Positions 1 to 13,749 of a DNA stretch of 64,000 nt are shown piece by piece. Under the pieces are notes generated by a model. The model saw only the letters and a list, made by a program, of their open reading frames with translations. It searched no databases and had not been told where the DNA came from. The position numbers were made by a program, and so were the translations under genes. Within the stretch, counting starts at the first letter, position 1. Every line of letters begins with the position of its first letter. The stretch spans positions 9,757,219 to 9,821,218 of the forward strand of contig CM046341.1 of the NCBI GenBank assembly GCA_025403435.1, read 5' to 3'. This DNA comes from Artocarpus heterophyllus (lineage: Eukaryota > Streptophyta > Magnoliopsida > Rosales > Moraceae).

Positions 1-1880
1 GGCGATACTAGCTTTACAGGATAGCTAATAATAAATATATTGGTGTGCAGCAGTAAATTAATTGAGCAATAACAATATTTTTAACTTTTTTTGAATAAAT
101 GGATACTACTAATGTATGGTCTTCTTGAAAATTATTTTTACAAAAAACTCAGAGTAATTCATGATATGTAGAGAAAAGATTAAAAGAAATAATATTGGAT
201 TCAAATGAATGCTTTGAGAAAGTAAAAGAAATGTAATAGAATCTCTCTTAATCTTCCGGCCTATAATTTATAACTTATTTAAATCACAAGTTGATTTTAT
301 TTTTTTTACCTTAAATCACATGTTGATATATATATTAATTAAAACTGTTAGACTTCTAAATGATTCACAGCTTGTTTTCAATTATTAAGTATTAAAACCC
401 TAGTTATAGCTTGGACATACCGAATTAATGATGATAAATAATAGAATTTGAAACAGGAAAAAAAGCATTTAATGTCAACAAGAAAAAAAATATTTTAAAT
501 CCCCAAAAATACCCTAGAAAAAATCCCCAAAAATCAACAAAGAAACATTTATCTAAACTTAATTAATACGAGAGAGATTCAACCCAAAAAGATAAGACAA
601 TAGGAAAGACTAAAGAGATTATTGTGCGTATTATGATGCTCTAAAAAAAATCACATCTTTGTAAACCCATTACCTAATTATGGTCGGTGGCTATTATAAT
701 GCCTTAATGTAATATAATTTGTAGCGATTATTAACATAAGAGTGCAAGAAAACTAAATTTGATGTTATTCATGAAATACTTTATAGTGCATGTTTCAAAA
801 CATGGGATTTTGTTAAAATTGCAAAAAAAAAAAAAAAAAGCATGTAAAATTGACAAAATTTGATGCAATTCTCACCAAATCTTACGTTTAAAAATATGCA
901 CAATCGATAATTGTTTTCTTATGTATAAAGCTCCAAAAAAAAGTCACTTTTTTGGAAAGCTACATAAACGTTCTCCATTTATCGAACCATAAATGAATTG
1001 GAAATTTACAAAGCATGAATTATCTTTTTTCACCAAGGTCCCACAAGATCTAGTTTAGTCTTAATAAAAGAAGTTTTATTCAGAAAAAAAAAAAAACTTT
1101 ACGTAGGTGTTGCTATTATAGTCATTATGTTAATTTTTTAAGATCTAACCTTTTAACGAGACAGACTCTTTCAAGTCGTTTAGCAGCACCAGTTTGAAAC
1201 AACAGTTTGCAGTTACAACCATGTTTCTCTCACATACGATTGTATTTTTAGTTCAAAAGGGTATGTAAAAACCAAGTTAAAATTTAAAGTTAGAACTTAA
1301 ATATTGTAGCATATGAGAATTTTACACTGTAGTAAATTTTTGTTTTTCATCGTAACATATGAAAACTTTACAATATAACAATTAGGTTGCCAAACAAAGC
1401 CTAAACTTTCAGTTCTATCTCATTTCGTAAATGTCTTTATAACTTATTTTGTATTAATTGGTTCTAACTAATTTTTTAGTTTGAAACAGTATAAAGTTCT
1501 CATATATTATAATAAAAACAAAAAATTACCACAGTATAATGCAATGTTTATAGTTATAACTACCATGTCAAACACTGAATTAGTACACTTAATTAGTTTA
1601 AACTATTGAAAAATTAATTTAATGGTCAAAACAAAATTTCATGTCTCCGAAATGAGGTGCGGTAGAAATTCCTCTAAATCAAAAATCTTGGATGGAGAAT
1701 AATCCGGACAGAATTTTGCCATGAATGTCAAAATTCATTTACTGACCAGGAAAAAAAAATAAAAAAGCAGAGTGGAACTTAACGACCACGACATGAACTG
1801 TGTTACACTCGCAAAGCCTACCTAGTCAAGTGCCCATCTTTCTCGCTATACCCTGTAATTGCCCTTTTTCCTTTGTTTCT
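1..1880. other. AT-rich intergenic region, no gene seen
   Basis: No coding signal is visible on either strand; there are poly-A runs near 824-839 and 1084-1096. Positions about 1183-1405 hold a diverged copy of the scattered MITE-like family described at 62640-62829: it has the paired 'ttttacactgtagtaaa' and 'aacatatgaaaactttaca' blocks and ends in a 'gccaaacaaagcc' edge. The last 100 bases are probably the promoter of the methyltransferase gene, but I could not fix a TATA box. Confidence 0.5.
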
Positions 1881-1899
1881 CTCTTTCCATCCAAATATA

Positions 1900-3153
1900 G
1901 TAAAGCAAAACCAAACTCCGAGATCTGAATCTCTCTCTATCTCGCTCATTTCCCTTGTATTGAAGAACGGACTAAAACGTTTCGTTTAGACCTCCGGTCA
2001 GAAAAATTCACTCTGTAAGATTCTTCGCTTTTACTCTTCTTTCTTTGATTATCTGGGGCGTTTAGATTTCCGGGTATGGCTTATTTTTTTCATTCTTTTG
2101 CTGGATCTGGCTCAATTCGCATTCTGGGTTTTCTTGGTTTATCTGTTTTTTTCATAAAATGTATGGATTTTGATGGGTCTTGGTTATAAATTAAGAAACA
2201 TCATTCTTTTTTTATTGTTTTAATGTAAATACTTTTTTTTGGGGTTAACTTGTATGCAAAGTTACAAACTTTCTTTTGATCTCTGTCCTAGATCTTTGAG
2301 TTGAAACATATCCGAATCTCCATTGTAAAAACCGTAATTTTTTTCAATTTTAATTTCTTTGTCGGCACAAATCATTTTCATTACTTGTATTGTCTATTTA
2401 TTGTTTACCATTAAACATTATCTTTTGCTTTATAATTAATGCTTGGATTTTGAGGGGAATTTTGAAATCATTAATTAAGGGCAAAATTTTCTACTCAACT
2501 TTAATTAGTTTATGGTGGAGTGGACTTTTGCAACGCTATTGTATGTACTCATCCGCGTGTAAATAGTGAGTGCTTGTGTACCAGATCAATTAATCGTAGT
2601 TATTGGTGTATAATTTCAATACTTATTTTCTTTTCTTCTATTGGTCAGATTGGGAAAGTTTAGAACTTGGTGGGACTTTAACGCCTGATTGGTAGAATAC
2701 CTTCTTTTGTCTGCCCTTAATATTTCATAATTCCTTTTTGTGCCGAAAGTTTATAGACTTTGTCGAACTGAAAATTTCAACTATTGGGAATGCAATATGG
2801 TTGTGTGTATATTTATGTGTATGTAGAAAATTTCTATCACAGGAACTGTCCCTTTTCACTACCGATAGATAGTGTTGTGTTTTAGCCGTTGGATTGATTT
2901 TTTGTAGTCTGACTCTGATCTATGACTGGGAGTAGTAGAGTTGAAAATAAATATTCATTATGATTGCTTGATTGTATCTGTACAGGAAAACCATAGGAAC
3001 TTGTGCTGTTGTTCTTAGTATTGGAGTTGTGAGAAGTCAAGTCGGCTGGGAATTCTGAATGGTGTCTTCTGAAATGAGATTTAGATCTTGAATTGTGACT
3101 ATTGAAGAGGTACTGGAATTCTGTTGAGGAAAGCTCAGAAATCAAAGTAAAAA
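1900..3153 (+). promoter_or_regulatory. 5' leader of the PMT gene with a leader intron and one uORF
   Basis: A pyrimidine-rich stretch at about 1920-1955 is typical of a plant leader. A good donor (gtaaga, from 2015) and acceptor (tgtacag, ending 2985) suggest a leader intron of about 970 bases; the region between is T-rich and non-coding. The second leader exon (2986-3153) contains an upstream ORF of 10 codons plus stop at 3059-3091, which ends 62 bases before the main ATG. The transcription start is inferred, not seen. Confidence 0.5.
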
Positions 3154-5818
3154 ATGAGGGGAAGATCTGATGGAACCCAGAAGAAGCGGTTGATCGCTTC
3201 TCTGTGTGTTGTGGCAATCTTTCTCGGTTTCCTGTATGCATATTATGGATCCATCTTCGGATCTCAGAGCCATGGTGCATCTGCCATAGAATATGGCAGC
3301 AGATCTTTGAGAAAGCTCGGGTACTTGGGCGGGGATGATGAAACCGATGGCAAACAGGAATCGTCGACAAAAATGTTTGGACAGGAAGATGGAGAGGATG
3401 ATATCACACCGAAGAGCTTCCCTGTAAGTTGTAAATTGCTGATCTTGGTTTTGTAGAAAATCATAGTCTGTCCTGGAGTTTCTTCTACCTTTTTTTTTTA
3501 ACACCAATGATGAGACTACTTTTTTTTGTTATGATTTTTAAGGTTTGTGATGATCGCCATTCGGAATTAATTCCCTGCTTAGACAGAAATCTTATATACC
3601 AAATGAGATTGAAGCTGGACCTGTCTTTGATGGAGCACTATGAGAGGCATTGCCCTCCTCCAGAAAGGCGGTACAATTGCTTGATCCCTCCTCCATCAGG
3701 ATACAAGGTAACAATTTCCTAAAGATAGGACTAGGTTTCTGGCTAAACAGAGGACTTTTTTCCCCCTTTCTTATTTTTTATTTTTCCGTTTTTGTGATGC
3801 GCAGATCCCTATTAAATGGCCAAAGAGCAGAGATGAAGTATGGAAAGCAAACATACCGCACACTCACCTTGCGCATGAGAAATCAGATCAAAACTGGATG
3901 GTTGTTAAAGGTGAAAGAATAGAGTTTCCTGGGGGAGGCACGCATTTCCACTACGGTGCTGATAAGTACATTGCTTCAATTGCAAACGTAAGATATTTAG
4001 CACTTACTATCAATCCCACAGAGGAAGTCGTGAAAGACACAACCCCTTCTCCTAAATGCCTTGGAAATCTCATTAATAAAGTATATGTGATTTGAATTGG
4101 CAGATGCTCAACTTTTCAAACAACAAGCTGAACAATGAAGGAAGATTAAGAACGGTTCTTGATGTTGGCTGTGGAGTTGCAAGTTTCGGAGCCTATCTTC
4201 TGTCATCGGATATCATAGCAATGTCCTTAGCACCAAATGATGTGCATCAAAACCAGATCCAATTTGCTCTGGAAAGAGGAATTCCTGCATATCTCGGTGT
4301 TTTAGGGACCAAGAGGCTTCCTTATCCAAGCCGGTCTTTCGAACTTGCTCACTGTTCCCGTTGTAGGATAGATTGGCTTCAAAGAGATGGAATTCTTCTT
4401 CTCGAGCTAGATAGGTTGTTGAGACCTGGTGGTTATTTTGCCTACTCTTCTCCAGAAGCCTATGCACAGGATGAAGAGGACAGAAGGATATGGAGAGAGA
4501 TGAGTGCCCTTGTGGGACGCATGTGTTGGAGTATAGCTGCAAAGAGGAACCAAACCGTCATTTGGCAAAAGCCTTTGACAAATGACTGTTACCATTCAAG
4601 AGAACCCGATACTTTGCCTCCTCTCTGCAAATCCGATGATGATCCAGATGCAGTTTGGGGAGTCCCAATGGAGGCTTGCATCACGCCTTACTCAGACCGT
4701 GAGTGATTTCTCCTAATGATTTGTTTTTATCATCATTTATAATTGTGCCCAATTCGTTTTGTGAATGTCTTTAGTCCCTTCTTAAATAGATTATTGTTAA
4801 GAAGCTGTGTATTTTTTTCTAAAGACCTGCCTATGAGAGGGATAATTTTATGGAATCACTTTGTTAGTGGAAAAACTCATCAAGAAGCTTGTAAAAAGAT
4901 AGCTTGGATTGAGAATAAATATTAGTATAGTCTTGCTGACAAATGGTTCTTGGTCCTCTCAGATGATCACAGAGTCAAGGGTAGCGGGTTGGCTCCCTGG
5001 CCAGAAAGACTCACTGCTCCTCCTCCACGACTTTCTGATTTTGGCTATTCAAATGACATGTTCAAAAAGGACACAGTAATTAAACACTCGTGGTTCATTT
5101 AGATGTTTTGGGCTAATATCTTGAGCGTGATTTAGTTAACACTTATGGCTAATGTTGAGCAGGAAACTTGGCGACGGAGAGTCGAGAATTATTGGGATCT
5201 ATTGAGCCCAAAGATCGAATCAAACACTCTGAGGAACATAATGGACATGAAAACAAACATGGGGTCCTTTGCAGCAGCTCTGAAGACCAAGGACGTTTGG
5301 GTGATGAATGTCGTCCCTGAGGATGGCCCAAACACACTTAAGCTGATTTATGACAGAGGTCTTATAGGCACTGTTCACAACTGGTATGCAAATTGAGTTA
5401 ACTCTCATTGATTGCCCATAAATTTTTGCTTCAGTTTCTACCCATCATTTCCCATGCCTTGTGAGACCTACATGTATTAAACTTGAGAATTTCCTTTGAC
5501 AGGTGCGAAGCCTTTTCGACGTACCCTCGGACATTTGATTTACTCCATGCTTGGACCGTCTTCTCCGACATGGAGAAGAAGGAATGCAGTCCTGAGGATC
5601 TGCTGATTGAGATGGACCGCATACTCAGGCCTACTGGTTTTGTAATCATCCACGACAAACAGTCGGTGGTGGATTTCGTCAAGAAGTATCTAACAGCGTT
5701 GCACTGGGAAGCAGTGGCAACATCCAGTCCAGACTCGGACCAGGATGGCGACGATGTCGTTTTTGTCATCCAAAAGAAACTGTGGCTCACAAGTGACAGC
5801 CTCAGGAATACAGAATAG
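3154..5818 (+). CDS. PMT1-like: Probable pectin-type methyltransferase, PMT1/PMT3 class
   Basis: Putative S-adenosylmethionine-dependent methyltransferase of the plant DUF248 family. Members are type II Golgi membrane proteins thought to methylate cell-wall polysaccharide such as homogalacturonan. Coding exons are 3154-3423, 3543-3707, 3805-3987, 4104-4698, 4963-5075, 5163-5383 and 5503-5818; all junctions are GT-AG and the phases close to give 620 aa, the usual family length. A short basic N-terminus precedes one membrane segment at residues about 13-31, followed by an acidic stem (60-85). The SAM-binding motif LDVGCG is at about 225-230, followed by the family blocks PNDVHQNQIQFALERG, HCSRCRIDW and LLELDRLLRPGGYF. 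The C-terminal half has NIMDMKTNMGSFAAAL and EMDRILRPTGFVIIHD. The start fits the family's MRGRSDG beginning. No defect is seen. Sequence and neighbours favour the PMT1/PMT3 pair over PMT8; the exact substrate is not shown by sequence. Confidence 0.93.
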
Positions 5819-7390
5819 GAAGGAAAAAAGAAATGGCTTTCGGGTTCATTCCAAGTTACCCTTTTACATCTCTGCTGCTCCAAGGGAATTAACAAAGGAT
5901 ATACGTTCCCAGCAGTTGTTGTGGTATACAAATTCCATTTTGTAGCGTTAAAGAAAATGCTGTTTACATTGTCTGTTTTCACTTCTTAAAATTTTCCATC
6001 TTTCATAATTCACTTGATTAATCTATATATAAACTACCTTCGTCAATTGGCTATTTAGTCTCATGATTTTTTTTCCCCTTTTTCTGTCTTCTTTTTCCCC
6101 TTTCTCTTTTAGAGTTTTGGATGTCATGTAAGCTTCCTAAGCTCTTAATTTAATAAACAAAACATACATGTGTTCCTGAATTTTATAGATTTGTGGGATC
6201 TAATTGATTTTATTGGTGGATAATTTATGTGGCCAATTTAAAGTTCATTTTATTTGTTTTCATCAGATTTTAGTGATCAATATTCCTCTTGCCGTCAGAT
6301 GGGACTATACCATTTTCTTCCCTTTTTGTGCATAATTCTTGAGAATGACAAGGGCATTTGAAATTAATAGGGGTAATCTTAGTTATTGATTGATGGTAAA
6401 TTGGTAATGCTCAATCTAAATCAATAATTGAACAAGGGGTTTGGTTCCACACAAAATTCCAAGTAGCTTTTATGTGGGTTCCATAATTTGAAATGGCTTA
6501 ACATTGGACTTATGGAATGGCTGTTGGACGCTAGCGTCGGTTGCTTTTACTTAGCTTAAAAGTGGTGCTAATGAATCATGCCTGTCCTTTTCTTGCATAT
6601 GTTGGTGTCCAAGCAAAAGGACTCATTGGAGGGACGTAGGGAAGGGAAGCTAAAGAAAGTTGGAGAAATTATAAATGTAAAGGATAGAGAGTTACAGCAA
6701 TTCTTTATATTGTTTGCTTGTTTGGAATGAGTTAAAAAGATGAAAGATTGTTAAAATATCTGCAATGCAATGTTAAATTGAGGTATGAATGGCAAATTTA
6801 ACATTTAAGTGTAAAAAAAAAAAACTCTCTAATGCAATACTATTTTTAATGTCAAATTTGTCACATGTTAAATTTTGTGACAAATTTGTCACAAAGTTTA
6901 TCATATAATAAACTTGACATTTGATTCCTATTGTTTTGTACATTGGCTTTTTTTATTTTAATAATTACAACATTATTACCTTTTAATTATTTTAATATTC
7001 AAAGTTTATTTTTACAAATTTTAAGGTTTAATAATTATGACAAAAGGCAAATATGACATTCTAAATAGCATTATACATTAGAGCATAAAATAAAATAACA
7101 CATAAAATATGCTATTTTTATACTTTTTGATGGCAAATGTAACATTGACATTAGTATTTACATTGGAGATAGTCTTATGCGTATTTATACCATACTGTAT
7201 ATTTGTTATCTCTTAAAAATTCCTTAAAGAGTAAAATAGTCTAGGGAGCCTTTTTTTTTTCGAAGGAAAATAGTCTTGTAAGCTTGAATATTATGCTCTG
7301 GGATATTTATCTTTTTATACTTTGTTCAAAAACTATACTTTTGGTTTTTAATCTCATCAAATGTATATATTCACATTAGATTTAATACAT
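5819..7390. other. PMT 3' UTR and AT-rich spacer
   Basis: The 3' UTR probably runs to about 6000-6180; several AATAAA-like and T-rich motifs occur but no cleavage site can be fixed. Positions about 6750-7180 contain short inverted blocks ('ggcaaatttaaca' against 'gatggcaaatgtaaca', plus a local palindrome around 'caaatttgtcaca' at 6855-6893). They look like a decayed MITE, but no target duplication was found. No coding region is seen. Confidence 0.45.
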
Positions 7391-7395
7391 AAATC

Positions 7396-10300
7396 TGTAA
7401 TGACCGAGAAAACGTCATCAATAAAACCTAATATTTAATTAGGTTTAATTAATGAATTTATTCTTAAAAATATGAAATTGTGTAAAAAATTGTAATTTAT
7501 GTGAAAATTACAATAAAATATAAATGAGCAACATTGATTGCAAATTTTATGGCATATGTAATGCAATGGTGGATATTATAAAATACAAATTTTATGAGTT
7601 TGATGACTCAGAGATTTGTGCATAATATCCATAAAATGAATTTCATGTCACAATTAATTGTGAAATTGTGATATAAACGAATGAATGATTAGAATGTAAA
7701 TAGGACATAGAGGTTGTCCTAACCCTAACCGGGGGTAGAAAGGAGGCCAGAGCAGTATAAGAATACTGCTAAATAAAAACACAGATATGAAAAATGTTAT
7801 GATTGGCCTTAAAAAGTAAACGAAAAGTAAGTTAAATATTTTTATACAGTCTAAGGATAGAAAGTACACTGAATTGGCCACGGAAGTATAGGAAAAATAC
7901 TGTGTGGTGAAAAATTACACAGTATAAATTTTTAACTCCATAAAGTGGACACTTTTTGCTTTTCTATTGGGCCACATGTCAAGAAAAGTGGCCCAATCAT
8001 TTTGTGACACCTAGTGGTGTACTCATGGGTTACCATGAGTCACCAAATGAGATAAACATGCATTTATGGCAAGTTTATCAAAGTTTTCTTTTCTTTTCTT
8101 TCCACCAAAGTTTCGGCAGCCATAGTTCTGCTCCTAAAAAAAAATTTCTCAGCCCCAAATCTTGCAAAAATAGCCCCCAACAAATTTTACAAGCAAGAAC
8201 AAGGATTTTCCCACAAGTTTAAGGTAAAATCCTAAACTTTTAATGGGTTTTCAAGGGATTTTTCATGGGCAAAGGACAAGAGATTAATCCATGGTATTTT
8301 TGTATGGAAAGGAAGCTTAGGAGGGAGTCTAAAAGGATTTTGAAAGCTTCAAACCAAAAGGGTGTTATTTTGGTAAGTTTTAAGCTTTAAAGTTTGAAAT
8401 TTTATAGATTTTGTTTTGATTTTTGTTCTTTCAAACCCATGAGGGGTTTTGAACATGTATTTGATGGAAGTTCATGTATATGTGGTGTATGATAAGTTTG
8501 AGTTATGGAAATTTTTGTTTTAGTGTAAATCGGCAATTTTTGTAAAAGTAATATTTTTGTAATTTTGAGGTTAAACTTTGCAAAGATGATGTTTGAGCAT
8601 GGGAATGTATTGATTAAGGTATGAAATGATTTCTGCAGGGGTAAAATTGCAAGTTTGAAATGGATTTATGTAAAAATGCCATAGGGACTAAATTGAAAGA
8701 AAAAAATTCCTCTCGGCAGAATTGGAAATTAGCCAAAAACACCCCTGTACAGTGATATTTTGGAAAAAGTTAAAACACAAAAGTTGTAGATCTCGATGAA
8801 ACTGTTAGGCATCGCGGACGGTTCATCAAAAAACTGATTCGTTTATGAGATTTTAATTTTTCAAGAATTTGTGGAAATTGTGAAAAATTTGAAAAGGGAC
8901 AAAAACGTCATTTCTCAAAGGATTTTGAATATGGTACTTTGAGCAAAAATGATCCCTGACAAAAATAGAAAATTCTGGTGCAAAGAAGTAAATTTTAGTT
9001 TCGGGGGCAAAAACGTCAAAATTTTCGGTTTATGGACTAAACCGCAAAGTTTAATGAAAATGGGGCATAATTGAGAAATAAAGAGATTTGACCCACTAGG
9101 ATGTTATTTTAGAATGAATATATGGTTATTTTATAAGAATAACGAAATCGAGCTCGGGTAGGTTAGTAAACCTGCGGAGGGCAAAATCGTCATTTCTGCC
9201 CAAATAACCCGAACTGCTTTGAAATGTTCCAAATGGGATAAGAAAACGACTAGAAAGGTTTCCACCCTTCGTTAGAAACGATATGGTGAAGTTAGATAGA
9301 AATAAGAAAAAACGGTGGTTTTTAGAGTTAAACATAGTAATGCAACTCAATTTATTAACTAACAAATGTTTCGTATTGAAACATAGTAAAATTTGGCTAA
9401 TGGCTTTGTAATTGGCCAACAGGATCCTAGGAATCTAGAAGAAAGGGTATCGTGGTTAAGTTGCCCAACAATTGCATCAAGTAAGTACCCATCCCACCTA
9501 CAGTATGAAATTGTAGGATTAGAGTGTAATATGTATATGTGTATACTTGTATGTATATCAAGGTGTATACTTGTATATATGCAACAACATGAGTATTGAT
9601 AAAAAAAAAAAAAATGAAAGGGGTATACTTGTGAGTATATGGAGTATATATATACTTGAATGCATATAATAACACATACCTGAGTGTATATGATAATGTA
9701 TACCAGTGTGTATATTTTATGTTAAGTACATGTGAGTATATTATGCTATATACCTGTGTGTATATTAATGTGTACCAGTGTGTATATAAAGTATGTACCT
9801 GTATGGTCTATATCGCACAAAAGCATTTATGTAGATTATGTTATGTATAACATGTACTCATCACTTCATGCATGGTATGTTAACCATAATAAGTGAATTG
9901 GTAATGAATCACCAAAAGTTAAGAAAAGTGTCGTACCGACTCCTGACTCAAGGGGAGTTTAAGGATTACAGGATGGTCACGGTGTTACGTAGACCTAAGT
10001 GCGCAATGGTACGAACACTTGGGCCCTAGTTAAAGATAAGAAATGATAAGGATAATGAAGGATTATAAGAAAGCATAATATGATCATGCATTTTATTGAA
10101 TGTGCATGTGGGTTTATATGGGACTTACTGGGCGTTAGCTCATTAAGTTTTTCATGCTGTAGGTATTCCGACAAAAAGGTCAGAATAAATCATAATGATG
10201 AGCTGGCGGACGGATGATGTGTGCAGACTGGGTATGGTTTCCGCCGCAGTATGTTTTCCGCTGTATGATATTTTAAATTATTTTGAAAGTAATGTTTGAT

Positions 10301-10474
10301 AAGCTATATTGTAAGAGAAGGATGGTTATGTAAACACAAGTATATGTATGTATCTCACAGGTTATTAAACAATATATGTACAGTATTTGTAATAAAAAAA
10401 AAAATTTCCTAAATTTTTGCCCTAAAGTAATGAAGAAAGAGTTTAATCACAGCCCGAAAAGGCGGGTTGTGACA
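7396..10474. mobile_element. Solo LTR of about 3.08 kb, Ty3/gypsy-like
   Basis: The sequence starts TGTAATGACC and ends GGTTGTGACA. It is flanked by a perfect 5-bp target duplication AAATC (7391-7395 and 10475-10479). No second LTR, primer site or gag-pol lies inside or next to it, so it is best explained as the product of LTR-LTR recombination. The large size and the conserved stretch near 10120-10165 (ggacttactgggcgttagct, then a 'gctgtagg' block) resemble LTRs of the chromovirus Tekay/Del group; that family assignment is from memory and tentative. ORFs inside it (for example 7956-8222, 9126-9419) show no protein similarity I recognise and are probably chance. Confidence 0.85.
9510..9830. 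repeat. Degenerate minisatellite inside the solo LTR
   Basis: Irregular repeats built on 'gtgtatacttgtatata' and 'taccagtgtgtatat' units of roughly 20-35 bases, repeated about ten times with drift. The only longer ORFs here are low-complexity Tyr/Val/Cys-rich products of the repeat. Confidence 0.7.
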
Positions 10475-10479
10475 AAATC

Positions 10480-13400
10480 TATACTCTACCTTAATCAATA
10501 GTTGATTCTAACTTTTGAAATGACCAAATTATTTTTAAGTAAAATAAAAAATTAAAACTTTAAAAAAATAAAAAAGAAAACAAAAACACACAAAACACTT
10601 CTTTTTGAGGATATTTTATAATTTTTTTAAGTCAAACCTTAGTATAATTTTTTTAAAGTTTTTAGAGTTCTATTTTTTAATTTAAGGATATTTTAGACAA
10701 TTTTTATGTCAAAGTTGAATATTAATAATTAAAATGTATAAAGTTATGTATCATCTAACCTAAGATATACAATTGATAAGAAAAAAATTGAAGGCATAAT
10801 GTTTAACTCAATATTACGAAGCATAAAAAGGTAAATAACCCTTGTGATTTTTTTTTATCTTTTTTAAAATGAAGGTTTTTAATTTGGTAGGCTCAGAATG
10901 AGACTTTCTTCCTCTCTTTTCTATTCTTTTTAACCGAATAATGCGTCGGCTCTCTCCTCCACCTCTGTCCCTCCACCCTTTCCTCGCCAACTAAACATAC
11001 TTTTGTTATAATTTATATCCTTCAAAAATTTTCATTGTTTAATACTTTTGTCATAAAATTTTTCTTTTTGGCAATTTGATCTATGAAATTTTAAAAGAAT
11101 GACAATTAACTCCAATAGTTAAAGAAATATAACTTTTAAGAAATTCTTTGATTAATTTATAAACTAAATTATCAAAAAAAATATGAGTGACAATGTAAGT
11201 TTAGAAGGCATATGTGTCAAAATATAAATAAATTTAAAAGTAAAAGCTAGGCAGAATCAAAAAGTAGGAGTGAAAATGCCAAAATATGATAAGTTTAGAA
11301 AGCACACGTGTTAAAAAAATCATTTTTTAACTGAATGTAAGTAAATTTAAAAGTCAAAACTAGGAATATAACTAATTTAATTTTTGAAAAAAATATGCAA
11401 ATATTGTAATTAGAAGACTTTTAGGGGTAAACTAGCAAAACAAATTTTGAGCTCAAAAGTATCTATAATTTATATAGAAAGGAGAAAAGGGTTGCACTTT
11501 TTTGGTTCTTCATCCTTCAATCTAATGGTTCACATTATTCAAATTTTCTTTAACTCTAAACATGATGGTTAAGTTCTGTCCACGTGGCTTTTGTGCGAGA
11601 ACACACCTCATACTTTATCCTTAAGCGACTCTCCTTTTTTGTGTTTTCTACTTCAAATAAAAGTACTGTTGTATAAAAGTACCGTTGTCAATCAACACAA
11701 ATCCACTAAGTTTAATTAGAAGCCCATTTGATTCGAGTATTTGAATGAAGATTTAAATTTTTTATGAGAGAAAATACTGTAGTAAAATGATTCAAACTGT
11801 AATTTAAACCACGAAACAAACAGGCTCTAAAGCTTCAAGATGAAAGCCAACTTGTACAAATACTTCACACCGAACGGTTAAAAAAAAAAAAATGAGAGAG
11901 AAATCAACTAGCCACTAAAAGAGAAAGACTTATTGCTTTCTTCTTTTTTTTTTCTTTCTTTTTTTTAATTGTTTTTTTAATACGTCCACTAATATATTAT
12001 TTTCCAAACTTAATATTTAATAAAATTTTGAAAGTTATTTTTTTAACATGTTTACTATCTCGCTTCTAATTAGGTTTTTCTTTCACTGTTTATTAATATA
12101 AAAGATTCCCTTATCCCTGGTTAAAAAATATTATAAAAAAACTAAAGCTATACGAAGCGCCTTGGGCACAATACCAAACTAGTTATAAAAGAAATGGGAG
12201 TTAATAACATATTCAACTTTTCTTGAAATGTACAAACGCATTTTTTAGATTTGGAAAATGTGTTTCATTTTTATCTCTCACACATTTTTACAAAACGTAT
12301 ACATGAAAAAAATTCTTTACATATTTTCATAAAATTATTTTAATATTTTTTTATATTTTCCTTCAAAATATTTGGGGATAATTGATTTGTTTTCCTTAAG
12401 AAAACCATGCTTTATTTTATGGTTTTGATGTTTTCTAAATGTGAAACTTTTTTTGAATTTATTTTAATTAAACTTCTTTCAAATATAAACTCAAGAATTT
12501 TGTCTTTTCCTTTTTGGGTAAAACAAGGGGTCCTTCTTCGATGATGGGTATCTCTATTGGTAAGATAAGTTTTTAAACCAATAGATCTGGCTAAGTTACC
12601 TTTTTTTTTTTTCTGGAGACTTGATAGTTAAAAAACATATATCTATTTGTAGGTTATTTTTGATATCTACTGCAGTAATCTCTAAAAAAATGCATGATGA
12701 TGGATACTAAAAAAGTAATTTATCGATAGGTATATGTATTTCAGTTGTAAGATTTGTTAAAAAAAGAGATTTTGATTAAATTTAACAGCTAGAAATAAAA
12801 ACTCATTGGTGGGAATAATCACTAACAAAAAAATTCCCATAAATTAAAACATTTTTCTCAATTCCCCTAAAAAAAAATTTTAAGTAGAGGTATAATAATA
12901 AAAATTTCATAAATATCTTTAAATTTATAAAAGGCGCTAGTTGTCGGCTTTTTAAGGGAACGAGATGTTTCATCCTTTTTACTTTTCACTTTTTTCTTTG
13001 TCTTTGTTTAATTTTATTTTAAAAAACTATTTCTTTTGTTATTTTGTTCTTTTTTTGTCTTTTTCTTCTCAATCTTATTTTTCCTTGAAATATATCATAA
13101 AAAAAAATTCGTCTAATTTATTTATATGTAATGATTTCATTTAAATATACCACTTTTTTGGCAAAATATTTTTTTGTGTTTTTTTATTTTTCATTGTTGT
13201 GACTTTTATTTTTCTTTTACTTCTTTATTGCTTTATCACTTTGCCCCTATGAAAATATATTATTGTCAAATATATCCTTGATTATTTTATAATTTTATTT
13301 TCTACATACTTTTTTACAATATTTTTTTTCCCAATTACTTCAATTAAAATATGTTGGATGTTTCTAATTAGCCAATACTATCAATTTTTCTCTCAAAAAT

Positions 13401-13749
13401 GTGTCTCTTTTGAAAGTTTTTTGAAGTCATATTTCAAACTTTTTTATTTTTAATTTCTGTATTCTCTATAATTTGTTCATGTTCTGAAACTAAAATGGGT
13501 TTTTCCATTCCCTCACTTAACTTCTTTCGTATGTGTCCATGCTTAATTTTTTATTCTTATTTTGTCAAAAATTTTCTATAATCTCATCTTCTTCTTTTTT
13601 TAATATGCTTGCAATTCAACTAATATTTATTTTAAAAAAAGACTTTTTTTTTTTTTTTTTGTAGGAACCTCATGGATCATGTCATTAGATTAGATTTAGC
13701 TAAAATCATTTGCTTTAACAGTTTTGGCATCCAAAACACTAATTTTTTG
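10480..13749. other. AT-rich intergenic region, decayed repeats only
   Basis: No gene is seen. About 11710-11835 is a reversed copy of the scattered MITE-like family (edge 'aaacaaacaggctct', core 'actgtagtaaaatgattcaaactg'). The T-rich strand from 12950 to 13660 is low-complexity and loosely resembles 26980-28250, which could mean an old shared repeat, but the similarity is mostly base composition. Confidence 0.45.

Noticed and set aside
2882..3507. 162- and 121-aa ORFs on the - strand
   Set aside because: Antisense shadows of PMT exon 1 and its leader.
12950..13660. Possible homology with 26980-28250
   Set aside because: Both are T-rich and share short words, but I could not find a colinear alignment above what composition would give.
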